Source: Selaginella moellendorffii (taxonomy: Eukaryota; Streptophyta; Lycopodiopsida; Selaginellales; Selaginellaceae). Taken from it: a DNA stretch of 64,000 nucleotides. How positions within the stretch are numbered: the stretch's first letter is position 1; the number at the start of each line of letters is the position of its first letter. A model generated the notes under the pieces. The model searched no databases, had not been told where the DNA came from, and worked only from the letters and a program-made list of their open reading frames with translations. Positions 33,097 to 43,067 of this stretch are shown piece after piece. The translations under genes and the position numbers were made by a program. The stretch covers positions 2,041,960 through 2,105,959 of the forward strand of contig NW_003314262.1 of the NCBI RefSeq assembly GCF_000143415.4, read 5' to 3'.

Positions 33097-33753
33097 AACA
33101 AAAAAAAAAAAAAAAAAACCTCATGTAAACATTTTTGTAGGAAAAAGAAATTCTAAATTGTCATCCCGTGAGTTGCGGAGGTTGTGCCAAGTAAGCTGGA
33201 AGCCCTATCCCGAACGAAAGAAAGAATGGCGCTTGTATCCCTCGGATTGACTAGTAAATGGGGTCGCTGACCCTTGACCACTTGACCGCCCTCGATCCAG
33301 TAGTTCTAAGTCGGTATGGCCAACCCCACCGTGATCTACCGGATAGCGCTTGGTCAAGGAGGCCCGATAATCTTTTGTCAAATCCAAAGATTCGGAGAGA
33401 ACTTTCGCCTGATCGTGATCGCATCGCTTTCAAAAAGGGATAGAGCTTTGGAAGTCGTGACGCTGGAATCCAGCCGGACGTGGTGCTCTTGCGAGGGAAC
33501 AAAGGATCAAACCAAGTGGGCGAAGAACTGGGAGCAAATCTCTGAGAAAATCCTCTCGATGTTAGTGCGCAAACGTAGAAACCAACCTTCCAAATCGAAG
33601 AAGCCCGCAAAACGTTTACAAGAGCTTTGATTCTCTGGAACAGCGCGAAGAAAAGAAGAGAAGAGAAGATTACAGACAGACAACAAGAAGATGGTGAGGA
33701 AAAACTTATTTCCTGGCACTTTTGTGTTCTTGGCGGTAGAGCTTTGCTCCCTC
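33097..33753. other. Intergenic; poly-A tract and a PPR-like scrap
   Basis: Starts with an A19 run (33100-33118). Around 33454-33482 the words GACGCTGGAATCCA and GACGTGG match the PPR gene at about 31710-31735 almost exactly, so a short piece of PPR coding sequence lies here. The rest overlaps the 3' side of NDUFA6 and holds no recognisable gene. Confidence 0.45.
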
Positions 33754-34235
33754 TCAAGCGTTGCCTTCTAAGAACTTCTTCAAGAACTCCGACTCACCCC
33801 GGTCGATGATTCCCAGCTTTCGCGGATCGAAGGATTCCTCCTGGACATACTGCGCGATGAGATGATGCCGCTGCTTGGTTTGCGTGAGAAACATCATCAA
33901 TTCCTCCAGCCCCTTGACAACGAGAAGATCTAGAGCCTGCATTCCAAGCCAGGATCAAAATCCAGCCCCAATCTAACGAGAAATCTTACCCTGGGATTGG
34001 TAATATCCGTCTTCTTCCGGAATTCCTTCATGATCCTGGAGCGCAGCTGCGCGGGCGTCGCCACGCCCTCCATGTTGAAGCACTCCATGATGAAGGGCAC
34101 CGATCGAACCGATCGGCGATAGAGCTCCAGCACGCGCTCTTGCGCCTCCGGGAGATCCTTGGAACTGCCGCTTTGGACGAGGCTCTTGAAACTCATGAGC
34201 CGGTCGTAGCCGCGCATACTGAGATACCTCGTCAT
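33754..34235 (-). CDS. NDUFA6: Complex I LYR subunit NDUFA6/B14
   Basis: Two exons (34235-33990 and 33936-33754) give 142 aa. It is a LYR-motif accessory subunit of mitochondrial NADH:ubiquinone oxidoreductase, binding acyl carrier protein on the matrix arm. The LYR motif lies in RVLELYRRSVRSVPFIMECF. Then follow TPAQLRSRIMKEFRKKTDIT and, after the intron, ALDLLVVKGLEELMMFLTQT with KQRHHLIAQYV. The end reads GESEFLKKFLEGNA. Order and length match the plant family (about 130 aa). An in-frame Met at MSFKSL could be an alternative start. Confidence 0.92.
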
Positions 34236-35087
34236 TGGATAGGATGGATCGATCGAATCGATCGATTCGATCTTGCCCTCTCAAGAACCCTAGAAATATT
34301 TTTTCTTTTTTCAAGAGTTATCTCCTAGAACCCTAAAAAACGAGCCTATAGATGCCGTCACTCTCGCCCTTTCTCGAGGAGGAAGAAGAGAATATCGTCC
34401 ATTTTTTTTTTTCTGTGAGGGCTAGAGCTACGCGACGTAGAGAGAGCTGAAGGAGAGAGCGCCGCGCGATGGCGATGAGGAAGATCCAAGGCGGGGAATC
34501 GGCGTAGACGAGGCGCTGCGCTCGGTAATCGTCGCTGGCAGTGTGGGCAATCTTAGGGTTCTTCGTCGGGCGGAGGCGAGGAGAGGCCTTCTTCTCGTCT
34601 CTAGGGTCTGAATCTCGACGCCGGAGCTGAAATGCGGCCGTGGAGCTGAAATGCAGCTATGGAGCACGAATGCTGGCATTGTTCTTGGATTGGGAGAGCG
34701 CGCGCGGTAAGTTCCAGAGGCCAATGGCTGGGGTTTTGGAGCTCTGTGAGATTCTGGGATTAGGGAGGAGGAGGATGGGAGTAGAATCTAGTGCCAATGA
34801 TCCTCACGCTGGCCCGGGCTGCTCGTCATCGGCACTAGGCAATGCTAAATCATCAAGAGGATGATCCTGGGACACTCACAGGGACAGATTTTCGAGGTTT
34901 TTGGCTCTCTCACACTCTCTCTTTCCATCGGGGCGGGGATTTCTTCCAGCGAAAAATTGGGAGAGGACTACTTAAGAACAGGGAATTCCCACGAGCTTGG
35001 GAGAAGCTCGCGCGTTTAGACTGGACGAGGTCCACGAGTTTGAAGACGCTTCCATGACCTGGAGTTTCTCGCTGGGCATTGGAGAAG
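34236..35087. promoter_or_regulatory. Divergent intergenic region NDUFA6 / MAPKKK
   Basis: 852 bp containing both promoters and probably a long 5' leader of the kinase gene. AGAACCCTA-type boxes lie at about 34284 and 34327, and TTAGGGTTCTTCG at about 34553. A GATCGATCGAATCGATCGAT palindromic stretch lies at 34246-34266 just upstream of NDUFA6. No TATA box is clear. Confidence 0.45.
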
Positions 35088-38000
35088 ATGCCATCTTGGT
35101 GGGGAAAGTCGTCCTCCAAGGATGGAGGAGGGAAAAAGGAGAACATCCTCAGCTCGTTGTTATATCCTCCAAAGAGGAGGAAGAACAAGCAGCAGCAAGC
35201 CAAGGAAGAAGAGATATGCGTCAAGTCTGTCGGGGCAGCCGAGGCTGCGCCATTAGCTCGGACCTCTCCCTCGGCTGCGGTTGGCCGCTCGGCGAGTTTC
35301 GGCGGTCTGCCGTCTCAAGCGCAGCCTCTTCCATTGCCTCCCGGGGAAAAGCACTCGCGAAAGTCGGGCAATGCGGTAATGCAGCGGTATCCTTCGTTTC
35401 CTCTGCCGCCTCGCAAGGATGGTATTGATATGGAGGTTGGCTACACCGAGTCTGGATCTGCCTCGAGCACGAGCTCTTTGGGAAGCTCGGACGTGGTCGA
35501 CACGGCGCATGGAACCGTGGCTGCTCGCGTGGGGAATCTCAGAGTGCTCACAAAACCGGATCAGTCGTTGACTTTGTAAGTTCTCGTGTTTGTCTTTCTC
35601 TGTTGTCTCTGTTCTGATGTTTTCCTTGGTGGAACCTGTTGCAGCTCCCAAGCACAAACCAGACACGGGGTTTCCTGTCCCACCAGTCCGCACTTACGGA
35701 ATAATTTCCTCGTGAATGTTCCTGGCGAGGCCTTGACGTATGGAAGGAACCATGGTATCTTGAATGCGACACGAGACAGCTACATGGTGAGCCCCGTGAG
35801 AAGCACGATACTTACAACTGCGGAGATGCTCTCCGCGACGCCGAGATCGCTGCAGTCAACTCCTGATCCTGCCTCTGGTCATGGTTCCAGTCCGGGGTCG
35901 GGGCACAACTCAACTGTTGATACTGGACAGACATCGTGGTGCCAAAGCCGTGCTAGTCCGGAGTTGTCTCCAAACCCGAGCCCGAGGAGGAGTCCAGGCC
36001 CAAGTTCGAGAGTTCAGAGCCAAGCAGTGTCTCCTCTACATAAGAGAGCTGGCGGGTCCGATCAGGAAAGATATCATCTCGAGGTTTCTGCGCACCGTCT
36101 ACCGCTGCCTCCTGCTGTTCCTTCTCCGCTGGTGGCTTCGAATTTCCCACCGTCGCCAAATGCGTCCGCAGTTCCTCCTCGCAGTCCAAACAGATCAGAT
36201 TCTCCTACTACCTCGACGACGAAGTGGCAAAAAGGGAAGCTCATCGGCAGGGGAAGCTTTGGAAATGTTTACGTTGGCTTTGACAGGTGCGGTCACTGTG
36301 AGATCTTAAATTCCTGCCTCTTCTAACATTTTTGTTTCAGTGAGAATGTCGGCCGCATGTGTGCCATGAAGGAAGTTCCGCTTTTATCAGACGATTCCAA
36401 GTCAAAAGAAAGTGTAAAGCAGCTAAGTCAGGTACGAAGAACTTTGAATGCTTCAAGCTTACAAGGCGATCATTTCTAAACCTTCAGGAAATAGCAACTC
36501 TTAGCCGGTTGCGACATACCAACATTGTACAGTATTACGGATCGGAAACGGTAGTCAAGCTCCACTTTGCATTCAAGCATGAACGTTCGATTTTCAGATG
36601 GAGGATGGCTTATATATTTACCTCGAGTATGTGTCCGGGGGATCGATTCACAAGCTTCTTCAGGAGTATGGTGCATTCAAGGAGCCTGTGATTCGCAGCT
36701 ACACGCGTCAAATTCTCTCGGGGCTGGCTTACCTTCATAGCACAAGCACAGTACACAGGTATGCCCCTTCAACTCACCACCATCACGTATTTATAGGCAT
36801 ATTAATCTTTTGAATGCCAGGGACATCAAAGGAGCCAACATTCTAGTCGACACTAATGGAATTGTGAAACTTGCTGATTTTGGCATGGCGAAACACGTAC
36901 TAAATGTTTTCTCCTTGTTTTTGTCGTTATTGTTGACGAGTGTCTCTGTGTTTCAGCTGAGCGTCGAGTCTTTCCCACTTTCTTTTAAGGGAAGTCCGTA
37001 TTGGATGGCGCCTGAGGTTCGTGTTTCTTTTTCAAGCACGAGTCGGCTCTTCTTACTGGATTACTTTCCAGGTGATCAAACAAACACATGGATACGATCT
37101 CTCTGTGGACGTTTGGAGCCTTGGCTGCACGGTTCTGGAGATGGCGACAGCAAAGCCTCCATGGAGCCAATATGAAGGGGTCAGTTACCTTTGTCCTTCG
37201 CTTTTCCATTTCTTCTGCTAATAGTTACTTCTCTCTCAGATAGCAGCCATGTTTAAAATCGGGAACAGCAAAGAAATCCCATCCATACCGGAGTACCTGA
37301 CTAGAGAATGTAAAAACTTTTTGCGGCTCTGCTTGCAGAGGAATCCGGCAGAGAGGCCCACCGCTACATTTCTGTTGGGACATCCTTTCGTGTGCAATGC
37401 GCCTCCAGTATGTACTCCAGACGATCGATGCGATATAGCTGCAAAGGCGAGCACATTTGTCGGCTCTCTGGTACGTTTTCAAGCACATTTTTCTTTCTGA
37501 AAGTTCTATTTTATATCTCTCTTCTAACTCTGCCAAAGGCCATCGGGAGTCGCATCCACGAATACGATTCAGTGCTGCATCCGAAAACAATCCTACACTC
37601 ACCAACCAGGTTGGTGCCGCAGGCCTAGAAATGTTTTTCTTTGTTTCTTTGATGCGATCTTTTCCTTTGTAGCGAGCAACTCTCTCCCCGTGCTCAAGGA
37701 TTTGCATCGTCGTCAGTGTCTCCTTGCGCCAGCCCGAAAATCAGAGCCCTGTCACCTCACCACCTCCACCTCGGAATATCATCGTCACAGTCGTCGTCAC
37801 CGGTTATCAGCTCGGGCTCTTCCACGCCTATCACTGGAGGCTATGGCAACGTACCACGCTCAGCAAACGGCAGCTTTGGGGTCCCCACGCTACACAACGA
37901 GCACCACAACTTCCAGAAGCTAGGCCTCACAGGTGGAAGCCCGGTTCGAAAGAACGGGATGTGGAGCATTCCTCCGTCGCCTCCGTTTGAAGGGAGCCCG

Positions 38001-38192
38001 AGACAGGGAAGTCCGAGGCAGGGAAGCCCGAGACAAAGCACGGACATCCTGGGCATGGCACTGGGAAGAGTCCCTCGCGAGGACGATGACTACCATGAGC
38101 ACTTCTCCCAGCAGCTACTCCGATCACAGCAGATGTTCCCACGCACTTACTTTCATCACGGCCATCCTGAGAAACGCGAGCCGACTCACTGA
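35088..38192 (+). CDS. YDA: MAP kinase kinase kinase, YODA/MAPKKK4 type
   Basis: Eleven exons give 836 aa: 35088-35575, 35645-36286, 36341-36431, 36488-36550, 36598-36758, 36821-36896, 36957-37016, 37072-37179, 37240-37470, 37539-37609, 37673-38192. The start [14 protein letters not shown] resembles YODA. The N-terminal 370 residues are Ser/Pro-rich, including SSPGSGHNS and [20 protein letters not shown]. The kinase domain follows: [19 protein letters not shown] (ATP-binding Lys), [49 protein letters not shown]. The C-terminal tail is Ser-rich, holds three GSPRQ repeats and ends near [14 protein letters not shown], as in YODA. YODA acts upstream of MKK4/5 and MPK3/6 in zygote and stomatal patterning. 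The frame starts earlier, but the first ATG is at 35088. Confidence 0.94.
37992..38036 (+). repeat. Three tandem 15-bp units encoding GSPRQ
   Basis: Units start at 37992, 38007 and 38022, e.g. GGGAGCCCGAGACAG. Each encodes a Ser-Pro, a possible proline-directed phosphorylation site in the tail of the MAPKKK. The third unit is slightly diverged. Confidence 0.8.
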
Positions 38193-38562
38193 CTGACGCG
38201 TAAGTTCCATCTTTTCGCAGTGGAAGGCTCTTGACTCGTTTGGTTTTCTTTTTCTTGCTTCCACCAGGCTTGGAACTCGTCGCCATCTTTTACCAGCTCA
38301 ACGGAACACAAGTGATCGTTTAACAGACGTTTGTTTATCTGGCTTGGATCGTCCACAGGGTTTTCACGATTCAGTCCCAATCTCGTAGGATAAAATGCCA
38401 AAGTGGCTGCGACTATACACGATTCATCCCCATCAGATAAAAAGCAAAATCTGATCGACTTTTTATTTGTACTAACACCTTGATTCAACAAAAGAGAGCT
38501 TTTATCAGTGGTGAAAACGATGCGAGCGCGAGCGAGCGAAGCCTTAGGTGTGTTGTTAGACT
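38193..38562. other. Convergent 3' region, MAPKKK / FetB-like
   Basis: 370 bp between two stop codons facing each other, expected to hold the two 3' UTRs. Nothing else recognised. Confidence 0.5.
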
Positions 38563-39850
38563 TCAAGAGAGAACGCGAGTATCATCAAACTGGAGCTGGA
38601 AGTTTTTGGAGAAGAGTACGCGCCATCCTAGAGAGCACGCGAACAGGCAGCTCAAAGCTGAGGCGCCGAGTAGCATGTACAGGACCTGGATTTGCATCTG
38701 GACGGCCTCGAGCGGAGACGAGCCTCCCATGAGCATTCCCGTCATGGAGCCAGGCATGGAAACCAGGCCGACGGTCTTGAGGGAGTCCACGATCGGTCCC
38801 ATTCCTTGGAGGATTGCTCGGCGAATGTAGGGGTGGACTGCCTGCGCGGGAGTGGCACCCAGCGCAAGAGCCAGTTCTATCTGATCGATCACACGAACAA
38901 GAATCCAAAGATAAGAAACAAAGGTGATGGTAAGGAAAACATCCACTCACTTGTCCCTGGTGGACGTAGATGTCGTGACGAAGCCTCTCCAGTGTGGTTC
39001 CAACGATGCTCATCGAGTTTCCAATCACATATCCGGCAGTCGGGACGATATACCGGGCTTTGAATTCGTAGACTCTGAGGAGAAGCATCAGCGCCAGCGT
39101 CCCGGCGGCGCCGACTGCCAGTGACAAAGTCGCCACCATTCTGCTCTTGGGAAGCTCCTTGGATCGCTTACCGGCAGTATGTCCAGAGACCAGGATCTGA
39201 TACAAGAAAACCATGAAGTTTGTAAAAAGGAGACGACAGGAAATTACCATGAAGAGGATGGCGAACGAGCACATGTAGATCTTCTCGCCCTCGAAGATGA
39301 ACTTGAGAGCGTAGCCGAGTCCCACAAGTTGTATCGACGACCGGAAAATCGAGACGAGGATATCGCCCTCGAATCCAATCCCGAGCTTGTGCGAGACTGC
39401 GACGGCAAGCGCGACTGGCACAAAAGTTCCCACCAAACGTCGACATTCTGGCGATTGGAACGATTCCTTGAGCGTGGTGGCCAAGCTTGGAAGCTGCGAA
39501 AGAAGAAACGATTTAATCGAAAGTAGAGAGAGAGAGAGAAAAGAACAAACAACAAAAAATCATTCTTCCAGTCCAGTCCAATAAAGAAACATAATCTTCC
39601 AAAACGAAGGAGCTATGATCTTGTGGCTATTTCTCCCTTTTCACGCAAGGAAATAAAAAACAATGCCAGAGACAGACAAAATCTCACGACACGATCTGGC
39701 ATTCAAGACAGGAATCGACACACGGCAGCAATGAAATAGGAATCAGACACGGAAAGAGAGCGGATTGGATCCAGCAATCCATCAAAGCGAACTCACATGG
39801 AACACGCAACAACATCCAAATCGCCGACGGCGCCAACAGCGCCTTCCATC
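38563..39850 (-). CDS. UPF0014 membrane protein (FetB / STAR2 / ALS3-like)
   Basis: Three well-supported exons: 39485-39248, 39196-38951, 38880-38563. A probable first exon lies at 39850-39798 (MEGAVGAVGDLDVV). If it joins at the AG at 39486 the frame is kept, but the stronger-looking acceptor (CGCAG at 39494) would not fit, so the N-terminus is uncertain. The body is a 7-helix UPF0014 protein: GDILVSIFRSSIQLVGLGYA, then PTAGYVIGNSMSIVGTTLER, ELALALGATPAQAV, TVGLVSMPGSMTGMLMGGSS. In bacteria FetB is the membrane part of a metal exporter; in plants STAR2/ALS3 pairs with the ABC protein STAR1 in aluminium tolerance. It is divergent from the DUF538 gene. Confidence 0.88.
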
Positions 39851-40025
39851 TCCTCTCTGGCGCCGTCGCTCTTCCTCCAATCGCCACGAAATACTTCGCC
39901 CTAGAAGCGCGCCACAGTGAGGCAAGAGAATGCCCGCCATTTATCCATTCATCCCAACGAGGAGTCGAATTCTAGCTTAGGGGTAAAAGTAATTTTAGGG
40001 TTCTTCGTTAAAGAGGAAGAAGACG
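39851..40025. promoter_or_regulatory. Shared divergent promoter FetB-like / DUF538
   Basis: 175 bp between the (probable) start codons. TTTTAGGGTTCTTCG at 39995-40009 lies 16 bp upstream of the DUF538 ATG. No TATA box seen. Confidence 0.5.
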
Positions 40026-40508
40026 ATGGATTTCCTCTCGCTGGCGCTGGTGCTGCTCGCCCTAATCCACGGCCAAGCCATGGATCTCTCGATCGGCACT
40101 GGCGGCAATGACACGATGACTGCGCAGGATCTGCTGGAGCGCAATGGATTTCCAGGGGGCTTGCTGCCCAGCAACGTCGAGGGCTACACGCTCGACAACA
40201 GCGGCCGATTCGTGCTCAAGCTCGACGCCAAATGCGACGTGACCATCCCGGACGCGTATCCGGTGGAGTACAGGGCCAAGATCGAGGGATTGCTGTCCTA
40301 TGGATCGATTAAAGATCTCTCGGGAGTTTATGTCAAGGTGTTCTTGGTGTGGTGGGAGCTGACTGGGATCTACATGGAGAACGAGAAGGTGGTGTTCCAG
40401 GTGGGAATTCTCTCGGCCTCTTACCCCGCTTCCAATTTTGATGAGAGCCCCGACTGTGGCAGTAAAGCATCCTCCTCCTCCACGACTCTAGATCGCTCCA
40501 CTCACTAA
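40026..40508 (+). CDS. DUF538 family secreted protein
   Basis: 160 aa, one exon. A signal peptide is visible (MDFLSLALVLLALIHGQAMD). The DUF538 domain spans about residues 30-145: AQDLLERNGFPGGLLPSNVE, GYTLDNSGRFVLKLDAKCDV, YRAKIEGLLSYGSIKDLSGV, KVFLVWWELTGI and VVFQVGILSASYPASNFDES. The pattern 'L...GLP.GLLP..V..Y.....G.F.V.L...C' is the family hallmark. DUF538 proteins have a BPI-like fold and are often stress-induced; their biochemical role is unsettled. Length matches the family (about 150-180 aa). Confidence 0.9.
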   Translation: MDFLSLALVLLALIHGQAMDLSIGTGGNDTMTAQDLLERNGFPGGLLPSNVEGYTLDNSGRFVLKLDAKCDVTIPDAYPVEYRAKIEGLLSYGSIKDLSGVYVKVFLVWWELTGIYMENEKVVFQVGILSASYPASNFDESPDCGSKASSSSTTLDRSTH

Positions 40509-41012
40509 AATCTCTTCTTTCTTCTTCCTTTCTATCGATCATTGTATTCTTTTCTTTGTCCTACTGTTCTTCGTTGCCTATCGATCATCGCATTCTTCTC
40601 TTTGTCCTACTGTTCTTCGTTGTCGATCGATCATCGCATTCTTTTGCTTCTCTTCCCTGTTCTTCGTTTCTTTGGTTTTTGCAAAATCTACTAGCAAACC
40701 TTTTGCTCCGCGAATTTCTTATCGATCGCTATACAAAGTTCGAGATGATCTTCTTCGTTCTTTCTTTGTCAAGCCTGGATCGATCTACAGTACTTCTTTT
40801 ACTTGTTCGTTTCTTCTCATCATCGCATTCTAAATTCTTTCCTTCTATCGAACTTCTTTCGCTAGAAAAATTTCTTTGTAAGCTTCCTTTCGATGATGAA
40901 AAAATTTCCACTGTATAAAACAAGCGCAATAATATAAAAGAAATTTCCTCTTGCTTTCCATTGGTCAGCAAAAGTCAATTTCAATCAAACCTTTTCGCCC
41001 CCCAGTTCAATC
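40509..41012. other. DUF538 3' flank, AT/TC-rich
   Basis: Contains three degenerate repeats of a CATCGCATTCTTTTCTTTGTC-like unit at about 40538-40650, each with an ATCGATCAT word. The rest is T-rich with no gene recognised. Confidence 0.45.
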
Positions 41013-41128
41013 CACGTGTCAACCTCGCAATCCCGACACGTAGCAGCTGCCACAAGCCTCCACGCGTCCGTCTACATGGACACGTGTAGCCGTGCATGGC
41101 GCTAGTCGCTGCCTTGCCAACACGTGAC
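41013..41128 (+). promoter_or_regulatory. Cluster of ABRE/G-box elements upstream of the LEA gene
   Basis: Four ACGT-core boxes lie within 116 bp: CACGTGTC (41013), GACACGTAG (41035), CACGTGTAG (41081) and CACGTGAC (41121). A CACGCGTCC word (41061) resembles coupling element CE3. ABRE pairs, or an ABRE plus a coupling element, bind bZIP (ABI5/AREB) factors and confer abscisic-acid and desiccation response. The cluster lies 150-270 bp before the LEA start codon. Confidence 0.75.
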
Positions 41129-41279
41129 ACCTCGCGGCAGTTCTTGAAAAGAGGCCGACGAACGTTTCGCAAGCACATCGTTTGCCCAAAAGTTCTATCA
41201 TTCTCTCTAGCGTTCTTCATCTAGGAAAGGAAAAAGGAGTTTAATCTTCTCTCTCGCGCACGCAAGCAAAGCTATAGCT

Positions 41280-42309
41280 ATGGCGGATCAGGCAAACAAG
41301 GTGAAGGAGGCCGGCCACGAGAGCGCCGATAAGGCCGCTCAGCACGCCAAGGTTTGTGTGGATTTCTTTCTTGGATCCCAGAAATCTGCCATCTTTGCAA
41401 GATCTCCAGCTTGTAGATCCATGTACATGGCGATATTTCTTCTCCATCCCTGATTTTTCTTGGAATTTTGGTTTCTATTTTTTTCTTTTGGTTCTACTCT
41501 TCTCCTGTTCGATCCATGTTTTCCATCTCCAGCACTTTGCCACCTTGGTCTTGTGTGTTCTTTGAAAAATTCTACAGCTCTCTCGATTGATCTTATCATT
41601 TTTTTCGTTTGGAATCTCTCCCAGGGCGCTGGCCAGAAGGCAAGCGAGACCACTCACGGCTTGGGGCAGGCCGCCAGCGAGAAAACTCACGCCGCCATGG
41701 ATCAATCCAAGGGAACCGGCCAGACGGCAGCGGACAAGGCTCGTGCCACCAAGGATACCGCCGCGGACAAGGCATATGCCACCAAGGACACGGTGGCGGA
41801 CAAGGCATATGCCGCCAAGGACACGGTGGCGGACAAGGCCTATGCCGCCAAGGACCAGACCGCGGCCACCGCGAACCAGGCGGGTGACAAGACCAAGTCG
41901 GCCGCGGACGTGGTGACGGAGAAGGCGTACGCGGCCAAGGATACGACGCAGGATACGGCGTCGGGATACATGCAGTCGGCTACGGATGCGGCATACGCTG
42001 CCAAGGATCAAGCTGCCGGACTCGTCCAGAAGGTAAGCCAAAAAATCCTCTTCCAAGATGTTGCGTTTCTTTGGTCGTGTTCGCTTGGTTTGAATAGATA
42101 TTTGCTAGGGTTGTTAGTTTCGCTCGTTTGGTTTCTCAATTCTCGCCTAGTCTCTCATTTTCGATCTCTAAAGTTGGTGGATTGTTTGGCAGGCTACCGA
42201 TACTGCGAAGCAAGCTTACGAGAAGACCAAGGAGACTATCGGTCTGGGCGGTCCCGGGAACAACACCAACACGCCTCTGAGCGGTAGCGGTAACAACACC
42301 ACTCAGTAG
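41280..42309 (+). CDS. LEA group 4 (LEA_4) protein
   Basis: Three exons (41280-41351, 41625-42032, 42193-42309) give 198 aa. After MADQANKVKEAGHESADKAA there is a run of 11-residue motifs of the kind TADKAYATKDT and VADKAYAAKDT, repeated with small changes over about 100 residues, then ATDTAKQAYEKTKETIGLGG and a Gly/Asn/Thr tail. No hydrophobic segment is present. Such proteins are disordered in water, fold to amphipathic helices on drying and protect membranes and enzymes. The ABRE cluster upstream fits induction by abscisic acid or water loss. Neighbouring 11-mers are nearly identical at DNA level (41755-41845), so repeat number may vary. Confidence 0.92.
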
Positions 42310-43067
42310 TCTTTCATTCAGCAGCAGCACACGGGAAAAAAGAAAAAAAAGAAAAGGAAAAACGGGATATTTGGACAGTCGCGTTTTTTTATTTTTATTT
42401 TTTTTGTTCCCTTTTTAGTGCCAGTGCGCTGGGGATCTTCCAGTCACTGTTTTGGAAAAATTGGAATCCAAGGAATCTTGTCGTTTCATTTATTGAATTT
42501 TTTTGGAACCGAGATTGCCACATCTGGCTTTGGCATTGGCATTTTGACGCAAGACAGAATGATCTCGAGTCCAAACAGGTCCAATTTTTTTTTTTCGAAA
42601 AATACCGCTACAGAAGTTCTTAGATTCTGAGTTAGTGAAGAGAGACGTCGCGCTGCGGCATTCGATCGAAGACCTCACAGTAGCGACGACGCGGGCGATG
42701 TAGTCCGCGATTGAAGAGATTGTTGGCGAAAAATGATCGCCTCTTTGGAATCAACAGAGAGGTTTATTCCAGCTGCGTTTAGGGTTGTTTAACCATTATC
42801 GAACGTGATCATATCTTGCCATGAATCTTCCAGTTTTTAGATTTGGAAAGATTGCCGGATGCTAGCCTCGCCGTTATTTCCAATTGTATGATCTAATAAA
42901 CAATTTTAAAGCAAACATTCAAAGTCATCCATGTGCACCTGAGAACGTGTCCCGCTTTTTCAGAAACCAGGAGACTGAAGAAATTTCTCCTCACGGCAAA
43001 GCATAAAAACCCAAACCTTTCAGATAACTTATAACACAAAACAGTGATCGAGAGTTTCAGATCTCCA
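42310..43067. other. Intergenic LEA / germin-like
   Basis: T-rich LEA 3' UTR on the left and the germin-like promoter on the right. The sequence just upstream of the germin start (about 42972-43060, with GCATAAAAACCCAAACCTTTC) recurs at about 47345-47400 in front of a germin remnant. TATA-like GCATAAAAACCC lies about 65 bp before the ATG. Confidence 0.5.

Noticed and set aside
35079-35087. Start of the MAPKKK at 35079
   Set aside because: The codon there is TTG. The first ATG, at 35088, gives the YODA-like MPSWW start.
38585-39484. Continuous 299-aa frame through the FetB-like gene
   Set aside because: It reads through two introns into the wrong frame; the family sequence is recovered only by splicing.
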